From contig JAJQFE010000032.1 of assembly GCA_021201295.1 (NCBI GenBank), positions 1 through 46,656 on the forward strand: a stretch of 46,656 bases of DNA, in the 5' to 3' direction. Position 1 is the first letter of the stretch. The number at the start of each line of letters is the position of its first letter. The notes beneath the pieces were generated by a model. It saw only the letters and a program-made list of their open reading frames with translations, was not told the origin of the DNA and did not search any database. Below are positions 1-9,369 of this stretch, piece by piece. Source of the stretch: Tannerellaceae bacterium (GTDB lineage Bacteria; Bacteroidota; Bacteroidia; Bacteroidales; Tannerellaceae). A program made the position numbers and the translations under genes.

Positions 1-33
1 GGTAGGAACCGGTATAAAAATATATTTAATTGT

Positions 34-41
34 TATCTTTG
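34..41 (+). promoter_or_regulatory. Candidate -7 box (TATCTTTG)
   Basis: TATCTTTG matches the Bacteroidales -7 consensus TAnnTTTG. No convincing -33 TTG was seen upstream. It could serve the methyltransferase remnant, although the spacing to ATG 226 would leave a leader of about 180 nt. Confidence 0.35.
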
Positions 42-225
42 CGGTCTATGTTTAAAGTGAAGAAGGAGTTTGTGAAGTAAATAACCTTTGGCCTTCTGCC
101 GGGGTTATCCTTTGTTCATACGCAGGCATATTCTTGTCTGGGGTATTTTTCTATTGATGTATTTAACAAAAGTCAGAGTGGTTTTTCCAAGCTATTCTTC
201 ATTATCCATTTTTAATTTAAACAAA

Positions 226-998
226 ATGAGTAACAACAATAAAACAATTTTTGATTTTGATTTTAGCCTGATTTATGAATACTTTGCGAGCCTGGAACGG
301 CAAGGTCCCGGTAGTCCTGAAGTGACCTTGCAAGCGTTGAGCTTTATAGATAATCTGACTGAGCAGTCACGTATTGCTGACCTGGGTTGCGGAACAGGGG
401 GTCAGACGATGGTTTTAGGGCAGCATGCGCCCGGATACATTACCGGGCTTGAACTTTCCCCGGATTTTATTCAGATTTTTAATCGCCATGTGGCACGGCT
501 TGGTTTGCAGGACAAGGTAAAGGGTATGGTTGGCTCGATGGATAACCTTCCTTTTGAGAGAGTGTCGTTGGACCTGATCTGGTCGGAAGGTGCTATTTAT
601 AATATTGGTTTCGAACGTGGTCTGAAAGAGTGGCGGGAATACCTGAAACCGGGAGGGTATGTGGCCGTAACAGAGGCATCGTAGTTTACGGATGAACGCC
701 CGGCGGAGATTCATGATTTCTGGATGCTGCATTATCCGGCGATAAATACGATTCCTGGTAATGTGGCTACACTGCAGCAAGCGGGGTATATTCCTGTTGC
801 TACTTTTATCCTGCCTGAAAACTGTTGGACGGAACATTTTTTACTCCGGGAGTGACAGCTCAAAGGAAGTTGCTAGATAAATATCCCGGTAATCAGGGAG
901 TAGAGGAATTTGTTTCGGCGCAACGTCGTGAGGCTGAGATGTACAGGAGGTATAAGGAGTTTTATGGGTATGTGTTTTATATTGGGAGGAAGATATAA
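226..998 (+). pseudogene. Class I SAM-dependent methyltransferase, broken
   Basis: The reading starts at ATG 226 ([13 protein letters not shown]) and shows the Rossmann SAM-binding motif I as [11 protein letters not shown], followed by an acidic strand end (GLELSPDF). An in-frame TAG at 682-684 interrupts it in the segment VTEAS*FTDERPAEIHDFW. Related proteins usually have a Trp there, so a TGG to TAG change is likely. The same frame continues to about 840, where a run of six T (837-842) is one base short. Adding one T joins FTPGVTAQRKLLDKYPGN and the tail YGYVFYIGRKI, ending at 998. Restored length is about 258 residues, normal for this family of small-molecule methyltransferases. An upstream in-frame ATG at 88 exists but adds a non-family N-terminus. 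The substrate cannot be told. Confidence 0.8.
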
Positions 999-1020
999 GG
1001 TGCTAAGTGGTCAGGTTCTT

Positions 1021-1042
1021 CCGGCAGAGGGGGCTCTGCCGG
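1021..1042. other. GC-rich hairpin between convergent genes
   Basis: CCGGCAGAG, a GGGG loop and CTCTGCCGG form a perfect 9-bp stem between the 3' ends of the methyltransferase remnant (+) and the acyl-CoA ligase (-). There is no T tract on either side, so it is not a textbook intrinsic terminator; it may still mark the transcript ends. Confidence 0.45.
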
Positions 1043-1076
1043 GGGCAACTTATCTCCGGATCCATTCACATTCTTT

Positions 1077-2882
1077 TTATTCCTGGTACATCTCCTCTAT
1101 CTGTGTGGCATAATTTTTCAGTATTACCCGGCGACGTAGCTTTAAGGCGTCTGTCAGCTCTTCACTTTCCATGGTGAAAGGTTGGGCAAGCAAAACAAAT
1201 TTTTTGATTTTCTCGTACGATGCGAGGTTCTTCTGATGTTCTTCTATCCGGGATTCCAACATGCAGTAGATGTCCAGATGGTTTACCAGTTCCTTACGGG
1301 TAGTATAAGCCAGGTGTTTCTTTAGGGCATATTTTTCTAATTCTTCCATATCAGGGACGATCAAAGCACTTACAAACTTACACTTATCTCCTATAACAGC
1401 TATCTGATGGATGTATTTATCACTTCCTACCATACCTTCAATAGCCTGTGGAGCAATATATTTACCATTAGACGTTTTGTACAGGTCTTTGATGCGTTCT
1501 GTAAAAAAGAGTGTATTGCCTTCCAGGTATCTTGCGTCGCCGGTACGGAAATAGCCATCCGGAGTAAATGCACGGGCGTTTTCTTCCGGCTTTTTATAGT
1601 ATCCGGAAGTGATGGTTTTACCCTTCACCAATATCTCACTGTTTTCCGGGTCAATGCGTAGTTCTACTCCCGGCATAAGTGTACCGATAGAACCGATTAT
1701 AAAATGCTTGTCCGGACAAAAACAGATCGTTGCTGCTGTTTCGCTCGAGCCGTAGCCTGTTGCAATAGGGATATTGACCGCTTGCAGAAAAATATTTACT
1801 TTATCAGCCATGGGTGCCCCACCTACCGGAAAGAGACGGCCTTTTTCTATTCCCAATACTTTTTTGAGTGTCCGGTAGACAGTTTGGTTGTAAAGGTTAA
1901 ATTTGAATGTAAGCCAGGCAGGAGGCCGGAGTCCTTTATTTTTATATTCCAGTTTATACGCATGTCCGGTCCAGATGGCATCTGCAAATATCCTCTGCAT
2001 ACATCCGGAAGAAGAAGCGATTTTATCCTGTACACCGGTGTATACTTTTTCCCAGAAGCGGGGCACGTTACACATCAGTGTGGGGCGTATTTCCTGCAGA
2101 GTCTGTTGTATCTTTTTCGGGTTGCGGTTAATCGCGATGGTGATCCCTTTGTGCAGGCAGTAGGAGGACCAGGCTTTTTCAAAGATATGGGTAAGGGGAA
2201 GAAAGCATACGGTGACATCCTGATCATTCAGTTGCGGCAAACGGATATCGTGAATGCGGAATACTTCCCGGAAATTAGCATGGTGCAATACGACTCCTTT
2301 AGACTCGCCGGTAGTGCCTGACGTGTAAATGATTGTGGCAATATCTTCCGGAGCGACTTCTTTCATCCGGATTTTAACGGTGGTTTCCACATGGGTATTC
2401 TCCCCGAGGCATAGGAAATCTTCAAAATAGAGGGAGGTGTGGTCTTTCGGATTCAGTATGACGGTCCGGTCGAATATAATGAGTCTTTCCAGAAACTCTG
2501 ATTCCTGTTGTACCCTAAAAGCGTTATTGTACTGTAATTGTTCGCCAACGAATAAGGTCCTGATTTCAGCATCATGAACAATGTAAGCTATTTGTGCCGG
2601 CGAGCTGGTTGCGTAGAGGGGTACGGATACGGCCCGGTTGGCATACGCTCCAAAATCTGTAAAAAAACAGGCAGGCATATTCTGGGAATAAATTCCGATG
2701 TTGTCTTGTTCTTTGATCCCGAATTCGGCCATTGCCCGGGCGGTTTGTATGACTTTACCGGATAATTCACGCCAGGATATTGAGTGCCATTTCCCGGTTT
2801 TATTTTGTTCGAGGAGTGCTGTTTTCTTTTCGTATTTGTCTGCCTGGCGGTGTACTAATTCTGCCAAATGGTAATATTCCAT
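1077..2882 (-). CDS. Long-chain fatty-acid--CoA ligase (AMP-forming)
   Basis: The protein activates a fatty acid through an acyl-adenylate and transfers it to CoA at the membrane or in the cytoplasm. The ANL-family core is complete: phosphate loop IIYTSGTTGESKGVVL, the GYGSSE motif (TGYGSSETAAT), the adenine-contacting YFRTGD motif and the hinge KDLYKTSNGKYIAPQ, which is typical of the FAA1/LACS branch found in Bacteroidales. Length is about 601 residues from the preferred start. A longer frame exists up to 2942, but MEYYHLAELVHRQADKYE at 2882 matches the family N-terminus and has AGGA a few bases upstream. An AraC-type regulator lies upstream on the same strand with a gap of about 125 bp, so it is probably a separate transcript. 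Substrate chain length is inferred from family only. Confidence 0.92.
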   Translation of the reverse strand: MEYYHLAELVHRQADKYEKKTALLEQNKTGKWHSISWRELSGKVIQTARAMAEFGIKEQDNIGIYSQNMPACFFTDFGAYANRAVSVPLYATSSPAQIAYIVHDAEIRTLFVGEQLQYNNAFRVQQESEFLERLIIFDRTVILNPKDHTSLYFEDFLCLGENTHVETTVKIRMKEVAPEDIATIIYTSGTTGESKGVVLHHANFREVFRIHDIRLPQLNDQDVTVCFLPLTHIFEKAWSSYCLHKGITIAINRNPKKIQQTLQEIRPTLMCNVPRFWEKVYTGVQDKIASSSGCMQRIFADAIWTGHAYKLEYKNKGLRPPAWLTFKFNLYNQTVYRTLKKVLGIEKGRLFPVGGAPMADKVNIFLQAVNIPIATGYGSSETAATICFCPDKHFIIGSIGTLMPGVELRIDPENSEILVKGKTITSGYYKKPEENARAFTPDGYFRTGDARYLEGNTLFFTERIKDLYKTSNGKYIAPQAIEGMVGSDKYIHQIAVIGDKCKFVSALIVPDMEELEKYALKKHLAYTTRKELVNHLDIYCMLESRIEEHQKNLASYEKIKKFVLLAQPFTMESEELTDALKLRRRVILKNYATQIEEMYQE

Positions 2883-3008
2883 GTTGATTCCTGCTTTTAG
2901 GGTTGCTGTGAAGGTTTGAAAGGTCCTTCTTACTGGTTGCAAAAATCAGGAAATAACGAAGAATGGGTAAGCTCCAAACCGGAGGAAAAATGTTCTGTTT
3001 TACTGTTT

Positions 3009-3878
3009 TTAATAATAGCCCTGCTTACTTTCCCGGTATACTTTCGGAGACACTCCGATATGTTTTTTAAAATATTTGCCAAAGAAAGATGAGTTGGGGA
3101 AATTAAGTGAATCGGAGATCTGCTGGATAGTCTGGGTAGTAGACTTTAGCTGTGCTTTGGCATCCAGTAAAACGGCTCCGGCAATTAGCTCCATTACTTT
3201 TTTTCCGGTAGCATGCCTTACCACTTCACTCAGGTATTTGGGGGTAATGAAGAGTTTTTCCGCGTAAAAAGACAAGGAACGTTCATTCCTGTAATATTTG
3301 AAAATGAGCATTCGCAACTCCCTTACTATCTCGTCGGAACGTTTTAAGGCGGGTGTCTTACTCTTTCCGCTTTTTTGTTCATAGGCAGCGATAAGCGTAT
3401 AGAACAAAGACATAAATGTATTCTTAAGAACTGTAGAACTGTCTTTCTCTGTGCGCTCCAGACGTTTGAGTATCTGAAAAAAGACGGAACAGAAATCAAA
3501 CATCAGGGTGGCATCATTTTCTTCGAGGTTCAGTACCGGATTGAGTTGTATAAATTTAAAGGGAGAAAATACATGTTGAGGGAGAATGATATTTTTAATA
3601 AAGTCCGGGGCAACGAGTATAAGATTCAGTTTTACATCTTCACTATATTGTTTAAGATGGATAATACTTCCCGGAAGGATAGTAATAATGTCATTGCATT
3701 TAATATCAAAATCAAGAAGATTGATAGAGAGTTTTGCTTCTCCTTTTTTTATAAACATCAAACCGCCCATGTCAAACCGGTGGGGATACATAAGCGACCT
3801 GAACCGTTCACCGGACAGATCTAAGCCAATGCTGAATTTATCAGGAATCTCTACTGAAGGAATCTTTACTTTTTTCAT
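3009..3878 (-). CDS. AraC-family transcriptional regulator
   Basis: The protein has about 289 residues from ATG 3878 (MKKVKIPSVEIPDKF). A frame-open TTG further upstream is a less likely start. The N-terminal 160 residues form a cupin-like sensor domain (GGLMFIKKGEAKLSIN, ITILPGSIIHL). The C-terminal 100 residues carry two helix-turn-helix motifs, with ITPKYLSEVVRHATGKKVMELI and the signature IQQISDSLNFPNSSFFGKYFKKHIGVSPKVYR. This layout is the standard one-component regulator of Bacteroidales. It sits between nhaA and the acyl-CoA ligase on the same strand. Its target and ligand cannot be deduced; either neighbour is possible. Confidence 0.88.
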   Translation of the reverse strand: MKKVKIPSVEIPDKFSIGLDLSGERFRSLMYPHRFDMGGLMFIKKGEAKLSINLLDFDIKCNDIITILPGSIIHLKQYSEDVKLNLILVAPDFIKNIILPQHVFSPFKFIQLNPVLNLEENDATLMFDFCSVFFQILKRLERTEKDSSTVLKNTFMSLFYTLIAAYEQKSGKSKTPALKRSDEIVRELRMLIFKYYRNERSLSFYAEKLFITPKYLSEVVRHATGKKVMELIAGAVLLDAKAQLKSTTQTIQQISDSLNFPNSSFFGKYFKKHIGVSPKVYRESKQGYY

Positions 3879-3943
3879 ATAAACCAAATCTTTTAGCAAA
3901 TTTAATCAATTCACCGGTTACTCTCCGGTAAGTTTTCGGCAAT

Positions 3944-5272
3944 CTACTGTAAATTTTTACGCAGATAGAGATAGCCGGCTACTCCGGCTATAACAGAGCC
4001 GGTAAAGATTCCTAAACGGGCATTGTTCAGTAGCGTGGTGCCACCCTCTATACCGGTAAAAGAAAGGCTGGCAATAAATAAGGAGACTGTAAAGCCTATT
4101 CCTCCCAAAATAGCCACACCGAATATTTGCCTGAAATTTATCTTTTCAGGTAGGGTAAGCCATCCCAGCTTAACAGATAACCAGGTAAAGGAAAAAATAC
4201 CGGTTAATTTACCTACAACCATGGAGAGGATAATAGCAATGGTGATTCCTCCGAAATCAGCTATGGAAAATCCGTCAAAACTGATACCGGCATTCGCAAA
4301 AGCAAAAAGCGGCATAATAAAGTAATAGACTAAAGGAGAAAGGTTATCATCGAGTGATTGTAACGGGCTGATCACTTTGTCGGATTTATGTTCAATATAT
4401 TTTAATACGGACAGTTGGAAGTTGGTGAGTATGTCTTCTTCTTTGTCTTTTTCCAGCAGAACAGAAATGGAACGCTTCAGGTCATTCACAAACCGGCTTA
4501 ATTTGACTTTGGGTTTTGCCGGAATCGTCAATGCAACCAGTACACCCGCTATGGTAGCGTGTACACCGGATTGTAGCATAAGAAACCATATGATGACAAA
4601 GCCTGTTAAGTAAAACATTTTACTACTCACTCCGTGCCGTCCGGCCAAAAACAAAATAGCTAAAAGTAGCATAATCACCAGCAGGTAGCCTGGATAGATC
4701 CGGGAACTATAGAACAGAGCAATAACAATTATTCCTCCTATATCATCCACTACTGCCAGTGTGGTAAGGAATATTTTAAGACATAGGGGCACGCTGTTTC
4801 CCACAAGTGCCAGAACGCCTAATGAAAAAGCAATATCCGTAGCCATGGGAATGGCTGCTCCACGCATAGCATCACCGGAGGGAGAAAGTATAAAATAGAG
4901 GAGCACCGGTACTATCATACCTCCGCATGCCGCTACTACCGGAAGCATGGCTTTTTTAGGATTGGATAATTCGCCGGCCACCACTTCCCGTTTTATTTCC
5001 AGACCCACCGAAAGGAAAAAGATGGCCATAAGTGCATCGTTTATTACTTCCAGAAGCGTCATCGGTTCTCCATGATGGCTGAAGAAATTAAAAGCACCGA
5101 TCTGAAGGGATACCGGACTATTTAAAACATGATTATATAGATATCCCCAGGGTGAATTTACTAAAAAAACAGCCAGCACGGCAGCCCCTATTAATAGTCT
5201 ACCTGTACTTACTTTTCTGCGTATAAGTTTACGAAGGGAGGCGCGTAAAATTTCTTTGTCCATTGTTTTCAT
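3944..5272 (-). CDS. nhaA: Na+/H+ antiporter NhaA
   Basis: This inner-membrane antiporter exchanges sodium for protons and supports pH and salt homeostasis. The 442-residue product shows the NhaA hallmarks: SVGLEIKREVVAGEL near the N-terminal third, the ATDIAFSLGVLALVG segment, the paired aspartates in TTLAVVDDIGGIIVIALFY (equivalent to Asp163/Asp164 of E. coli NhaA), and GIGFTVSLFIASLSF near the C-terminus. About a dozen hydrophobic segments are present. A charged cytoplasmic loop around residues 255-310 (VKLSRFVNDLKRSI...) is longer than in E. coli but common in Bacteroidota homologues. Start MKTMDKEIL at 5272 is accepted; MDKEIL nine bases later is an alternative. Confidence 0.95.
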   Translation of the reverse strand: MKTMDKEILRASLRKLIRRKVSTGRLLIGAAVLAVFLVNSPWGYLYNHVLNSPVSLQIGAFNFFSHHGEPMTLLEVINDALMAIFFLSVGLEIKREVVAGELSNPKKAMLPVVAACGGMIVPVLLYFILSPSGDAMRGAAIPMATDIAFSLGVLALVGNSVPLCLKIFLTTLAVVDDIGGIIVIALFYSSRIYPGYLLVIMLLLAILFLAGRHGVSSKMFYLTGFVIIWFLMLQSGVHATIAGVLVALTIPAKPKVKLSRFVNDLKRSISVLLEKDKEEDILTNFQLSVLKYIEHKSDKVISPLQSLDDNLSPLVYYFIMPLFAFANAGISFDGFSIADFGGITIAIILSMVVGKLTGIFSFTWLSVKLGWLTLPEKINFRQIFGVAILGGIGFTVSLFIASLSFTGIEGGTTLLNNARLGIFTGSVIAGVAGYLYLRKNLQ

Positions 5273-5596
5273 TTTCTATCCAATTGTCTATGCAAATATC
5301 CGTATTTAAATATCCGAACAGAAGTCCTAAAGGGGGAAAGGTATGGTCTAAATGGCGGTTTTTACAGTAGAATATGTGAATAACCCGCGATAAAAACATG
5401 GGAGTAATCCCGCATTTTCCATATGTTTACAGCGGATTGATTCTGACTATTGTAACTATAAACTATTCCTGCTTATCTTTGAAAAACTCAAGGGTAGGTG
5501 AATGCCACATATCCGGTACGCAGATGGCTCCTCTTGCCATACAGATCACCTATCTATACTTATCTACAGTCGTACCTGCTCCGGGTATATTCACTT

Positions 5597-5785
5597 TTAC
5601 TTTATGCTATCATTTGGTACTGAAATCCGTTCTGCCACCTGAGCTGCTATATCCCGGAAGAAGGTGGTATTTCCCCTGAAATCCATAAAATTCCCACTGA
5701 TCTCAATCGCATCCATGCCTCTTTTTGCCAGTTCTTCACAGATATACAGGCAGTCTTTATGGGTAACTCCCTCTTCAAGATTATT
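5597..5785 (-). pseudogene. Remnant of NADH:flavin oxidoreductase (OYE-like)
   Basis: The 630-bp gap between nhaA and tRNA-Lys contains one readable coding scrap. On the minus strand about 60 codons read EEGVTHKDCLYICEELAKRG, then MDAIEISGN, then FFRDIAAQVAERISVP, before a TAA at 5597-5599. This resembles an internal part of the TIM barrel of Old-Yellow-Enzyme-type flavin oxidoreductases, where a 'gl..ed.l.i...L...GiDaIEvSgg' stretch is typical. Nothing recognisable precedes or follows it, so the rest of the gene has been deleted or scrambled. The assignment rests on pattern memory, not an alignment. Confidence 0.5.
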
Positions 5786-5817
5786 TTACATTAAAGAATG
5801 ATAATTCGGGAAAGTAC

Positions 5818-5857
5818 AAACAAAAAACTCCTAATAATCAGTTGATTATCAGGAGTT
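5818..5857 (-). terminator. Intrinsic terminator after tRNA-Lys
   Basis: Read on the minus strand, AACTCCTGATAATCA, a short loop and TGATTATTAGGAGTT form a 15-bp stem with one mismatch, followed by a run of T. It lies about 45 bases 3' of the tRNA. Confidence 0.85.
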
Positions 5858-5902
5858 ATAGTTAATGTCATTTTCTCCTGTAATCCGCCTAGGACCTGAA
5901 TG

Positions 5903-5975
5903 TGATTTGCCTGGGGTTCGAACCCAGGACCCCATCCTTAAAAGGGATGTGCTCTACCTGCTGAGCTAGCAAATC
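5903..5975 (-). tRNA. tRNA-Lys (anticodon TTT)
   Basis: A 73-nt cloverleaf can be drawn by hand on the minus strand: acceptor GATTTGC/GCAAATC, D arm with TAGCTCAGCAGGTAGAGCA, anticodon stem CATCC/GGATG with loop CTTTTAA giving anticodon TTT, and T arm CTGGG TTCGAAC CCCAG. The discriminator is A. CCA is not encoded, as is common in Bacteroidota. Confidence 0.97.
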
Positions 5976-6102
5976 ATCCTGTGATTATTAAAATCGAGTG
6001 CAAAGATAGATGCAAATTTTATAATCTGCAAACTTTTGCGGCTATTTATTTTCCGGACTTTCAATAAACAGTTTATAGCAATTGATTTATTCTACTACCA
6101 TT

Positions 6103-6975
6103 TTACATCCGTACATCCGTTCCCCACATCAGTTTATCCCGTAAGATCTTATAAAAAGTGTGGTTATAAGGTTTAATTACTTTGGTCGTATGGTCGGCTT
6201 TACTGATGGTTAGCGGAGTACCTGCCGGAAAGGCTTCCGAACGTCCGTCCAACGAAACCAGGAAGAACTTGCTACGACTTTCCACAGTTAAAGCAATCAC
6301 AGAGGTATCATTAATAACCAACGGGCGGACATTTAATGAATGGGGGGCTACCGGACTGATGACCAACGTATTGCTATCCGGAACAATGATAGGACCATTC
6401 ACACTCAGGGAATAGGCCGTTGATCCGGTAGGAGTAGCAATGACTAAACCATCTGCCTGATAAGAAGCCAGGTATTCATCATTCACCGTAGCATGGATGG
6501 TTAACATAGAAGAAGTGTCCTGTTTCAGGATGGCCACTTCATTCAGGGCATAATTATATCCGGTATAGATATGCTCTTCCGTGATCAGTCTCAATTGTGT
6601 CCGCTCTTCTATCTTGTAGTAATTCTTAAACAACTGGTCCAGCATTTCTTCTATCTCATTACTGCCTATATCCGCCAGAAAGCCCAGACGGCCGGTATTG
6701 ATCCCCAAAATAGGAATATCCTGTTTATTGATACGGGCAGCCGTCCGGAGGAATGCACCATCCCCTCCCACACTCAACGCAATATCCAGATCAAATTCAT
6801 CACCGGATAAAACCCCGGTGACAGGAGGAGAAAATTCAAGCACCTGAACCAGATATTGATAAAACGGTTCATCCACATAGATTTCTGCTTCCCGGGAGAT
6901 TAACTTATCAAACAGGCGTTTAATCAGGTTTTGCTTTTCTATTTGATTTTTACTACCAAATATACCTATTTTCAT
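6103..6975 (-). CDS. nadK: NAD kinase
   Basis: The enzyme phosphorylates NAD to NADP in the cytoplasm. The 290-residue product has the ATP-NAD kinase signature SVGGDGAFLRTAARI (usual form GGDGTFL), the GINTGRLGFLADI segment, the NE motif in NYALNEVAIL, and the glycine-rich PTGSTAYSLSVNGPIIVP strand followed by ISPVAPHSLNVRPLVI. All catalytic elements are present and the length is normal. It is followed upstream on the same strand by the CBS-domain gene with an 11-bp gap, so they are probably co-transcribed. The pair is divergent from pdxJ. Confidence 0.95.
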   Translation of the reverse strand: MKIGIFGSKNQIEKQNLIKRLFDKLISREAEIYVDEPFYQYLVQVLEFSPPVTGVLSGDEFDLDIALSVGGDGAFLRTAARINKQDIPILGINTGRLGFLADIGSNEIEEMLDQLFKNYYKIEERTQLRLITEEHIYTGYNYALNEVAILKQDTSSMLTIHATVNDEYLASYQADGLVIATPTGSTAYSLSVNGPIIVPDSNTLVISPVAPHSLNVRPLVINDTSVIALTVESRSKFFLVSLDGRSEAFPAGTPLTISKADHTTKVIKPYNHTFYKILRDKLMWGTDVRM

Positions 6976-6986
6976 ACGTTTCTTTT

Positions 6987-7646
6987 TTACATATTCATAT
7001 AATACATCAGTTCATTCATGCGCTGTTGTAATACTTCATCGACTACTCCGGTCTCCATAAAATGATAGGAAACCATGTAGTTAAACCGTTCAAAACTGCG
7101 GATCACAGGGGAGGCATCTTCCAGGTTGATCTTCATAGTCACGATCAACCGTCCGGAATCCTGCTCTATATAGGAAAAAAGATTTAATACCTGGGCATTA
7201 TTGGACTCCGCTATGCGGGCTATATCCGATAAGGAATAGTCCTGGGGAAACATTTCCAGGACAATGATACTTCCTGTCAGGTCCGCACTGCATAATCCGG
7301 CGATCGCTTCGATCATCCGTTCATGCGTAATTGCACCTACATATTTTCCCTCTCCGTCCACGACCGGCAGGATACTTAAACAATAACGGCAGATAATCGC
7401 CATCACTTCATAAATATGCCCCTCTTCCGATACACTGGGAGCAAATACCATCATCTCTCCTATCGCAGCTTTAGGGCCCGGCATACCATGCAGGTCTTTC
7501 TCCGAGATCAGGCTCTGGTATATCCCATCAGTCACTAACGGCAGATGTCTCAATTTGAAATCATCCATCAGTGATAGTGCATATTCTCTTGTGTCAAAAC
7601 TTTTTAACACCGGAATCTCTTTTGTTATGAAATCTTTTGCTAACAT
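6987..7646 (-). CDS. CBS-domain protein
   Basis: The 219-residue soluble protein has two CBS-type repeats in its first 135 residues (FDTREYALSLMDDFKLRHLPLV and HIYEVMAIICRYCLSILPVV followed by GEGKYVGAITHERMIEAI). The C-terminal 85 residues contain an ACT-like stretch (GSIIVLEMFPQDYSLSDIAR, with VTMKINLEDASPVIRSFERF). CBS pairs usually bind adenosine nucleotides, so a nucleotide-sensing role beside nadK is a reasonable inference but not shown. It directly precedes nadK in the same transcript and is divergent from pdxJ across about 90 bp. Confidence 0.85.
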   Translation of the reverse strand: MLAKDFITKEIPVLKSFDTREYALSLMDDFKLRHLPLVTDGIYQSLISEKDLHGMPGPKAAIGEMMVFAPSVSEEGHIYEVMAIICRYCLSILPVVDGEGKYVGAITHERMIEAIAGLCSADLTGSIIVLEMFPQDYSLSDIARIAESNNAQVLNLFSYIEQDSGRLIVTMKINLEDASPVIRSFERFNYMVSYHFMETGVVDEVLQQRMNELMYYMNM

Positions 7647-7672
7647 TCTTCTTTATATTCCCTAAATACTAC

Positions 7673-7680
7673 TAAATTTG
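7673..7680 (+). promoter_or_regulatory. Candidate pdxJ -7 box (TAAATTTG)
   Basis: TAAATTTG fits TAnnTTTG and lies about 57 bases before the pdxJ ATG in the divergent nadK/pdxJ spacer. A clear -33 element was not identified. Confidence 0.45.
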
Positions 7681-7736
7681 CCGTTACTTACATCTATACA
7701 ACAAATGTAATAAAAGAAAAGATATAAAGAGATACG

Positions 7737-8453
7737 ATGACTAATTTAAGTGTGAACATTAACAAAGTAGCGACAATCCGTAATGCACGTGGTGGAAATA
7801 TGTCGGATGTGGTACAAGTAGCCATGGATTGTGAAGCATTCGGAGCCCAGGGAATCACTGTTCACCCACGCCCTGATGAAAGACATATCCGTTATGCGGA
7901 TGTATATGCTTTAAAGCCGCTGGTCAAAACGGAATTTAATATTGAAGGCTATTCCAATAAAGAATTTATCGACCTGGTGCTGAAAGTCAAACCTACCCAG
8001 GTCACCCTGGTACCGGATGCTCCGGACGCCATTACCTCGAATGCAGGCTGGGACATAAAAAAGAACTTTGACCTGTTGAGTGAATTAGCGGATACCTTTA
8101 CTGACAAAGGAATACGAACCTCTATCTTTGTCGGAACAGACCGGGAAAACATAGCATGGGCGGCTAAAACAGGAACAGACCGGGTTGAATTGTATACAGA
8201 ACCGTATGCTACTTTATATCCTCAGGATCAAGCCGCCGCTGTGGCACCTTTCGTAGAGGCTGCCCGGATAGCCCGGAACTTAGGATTGGGAGTAAATGCC
8301 GGACATGACCTGAGCTTAGACAACTTAGCCTGGTTCAGCCAACACATTCCCTGGATAGAAGAAGTGTCCATCGGCCATGCGCTGATCTGTGACGCACTAT
8401 ATTATGGCCTGGAAAAGACAATAAAATTGTATAAAGACTGTTTAAAGAAGTAG
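7737..8453 (+). CDS. pdxJ: Pyridoxine 5'-phosphate synthase PdxJ
   Basis: PdxJ condenses 1-deoxy-D-xylulose 5-phosphate with 3-amino-2-oxopropyl phosphate to form pyridoxine phosphate, the last step of the DXP-dependent vitamin B6 route. The 238-residue product begins [20 protein letters not shown] and contains the family motifs [42 protein letters not shown], and the C-terminal phosphate-binding region [14 protein letters not shown] with [17 protein letters not shown]. Length and motifs are normal. It leads the + strand cluster ahead of exbB, separated by an inverted-repeat element that begins at the stop codon. Confidence 0.96.
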   Translation: MTNLSVNINKVATIRNARGGNMSDVVQVAMDCEAFGAQGITVHPRPDERHIRYADVYALKPLVKTEFNIEGYSNKEFIDLVLKVKPTQVTLVPDAPDAITSNAGWDIKKNFDLLSELADTFTDKGIRTSIFVGTDRENIAWAAKTGTDRVELYTEPYATLYPQDQAAAVAPFVEAARIARNLGLGVNAGHDLSLDNLAWFSQHIPWIEEVSIGHALICDALYYGLEKTIKLYKDCLKK

Positions 8454-8545
8454 TCAGGGAGTTAAAGGAGTTAAGGAGCAAGTAGATAGACTTTCGGATT
8501 ACTGAACTCCTCTGACTGCTTAACTCCTTTAACTACTCAAAAATA
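8454..8545 (+). repeat. Intergenic inverted-repeat element, copy A
   Basis: The spacer between pdxJ and exbB is a long dyad. The left arm has GTTAAAGGAGTTAAG at 8461-8475 and the right arm CTTAACTCCTTTAAC at 8519-8533, an exact 15-bp match, with further imperfect pairing outside and inside. The right end runs into ACTACTCAAAAATAA, which is shared with copy B at 10.7 kb. Confidence 0.85.
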
Positions 8546-8573
8546 ATTATTAACCGAATAAAATACGCAAACG

Positions 8574-9287
8574 ATGAGTTTATTACTTTTATTACAGGGA
8601 ATAGGAATGCCGGGAGAGGAAATGCCTGACCTGACCAACACTATTGCCACTCTACCCACAGAAGCTGAAATCAATGCCATAGATCTTGCTTTTAAGGGAG
8701 GATGGATTATGGTCGTGTTGTTGCTGTTATCACTAATGGCCATCTATATTTTCATACAACGCCTGTTGGTGATCCGTCGTGCCGGCAAACAGGATGAAAA
8801 CTTTATGAACCGTATCAAAGACTATATACACGAAGGAAAAATTGATTCCGCACTCAACCTGTGCCGCAGTACCAACACACCTTCTGCCCGGATGATTGAA
8901 AAAGGGATCACCCGTTTAGGCCGTCCCATGAACGATATGATGGTAGCCATTGAAAATGTAGGGAACCTGGAAATTGCCAAACTGGAAAAAGGTTTCCCTC
9001 TCATTGCGACTACTGCAGCAGGAGCTCCGATGTTAGGATTCTTAGGCACAGTAACCGGGATGGTACGTGCCTTCTTTGACATGGCTAATGCTGGTAGTAA
9101 TGTTGACGTAGCACTTTTATCCGGAGGTATTTACGAGGCATTGGTCACGACTGTTGCCGGGCTGATCGTGGGTATTATTGCCCTGTTCGGCTATAACTAT
9201 CTGGTGTCTCAGGTTGACAATGTAGTCAATAAGATGGAAGCCAGCACAATGGAATTTATGGATTTATTAAACGAACCCGCAAACTAA
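8574..9287 (+). CDS. exbB: MotA/TolQ/ExbB proton channel family protein
   Basis: This inner-membrane subunit harnesses the proton gradient to energise TonB. The 237-residue product has a first membrane segment around residues 40-60 (WIMVVLLLLSLMAIYIFIQR), a long cytoplasmic domain, and two C-terminal membrane segments. The ExbB core is clear: TTAAGAPMLGFLGTVTGMVRAFF and ALVTTVAGLIVGIIALFGYNYL. It is followed by exbD and a TonB-like protein, the usual Bacteroidales order. It could formally be TolQ, but the neighbouring TonB-type transducer favours ExbB. Confidence 0.93.
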   Translation: MSLLLLLQGIGMPGEEMPDLTNTIATLPTEAEINAIDLAFKGGWIMVVLLLLSLMAIYIFIQRLLVIRRAGKQDENFMNRIKDYIHEGKIDSALNLCRSTNTPSARMIEKGITRLGRPMNDMMVAIENVGNLEIAKLEKGFPLIATTAAGAPMLGFLGTVTGMVRAFFDMANAGSNVDVALLSGGIYEALVTTVAGLIVGIIALFGYNYLVSQVDNVVNKMEASTMEFMDLLNEPAN

Positions 9288-9369
9288 TGGACAAAAGATA
9301 CCGGATGGTTTAAAACCCATGATGCTTACTTATTACCCGGTATCCCTTTCCATGATCAATTCAGATAAC

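Noticed and set aside
5398-5679. 93-residue + strand frame in the nhaA-tRNA spacer
   Set aside because: Composition is not protein-like, and part of it is antisense to the flavin-oxidoreductase remnant.
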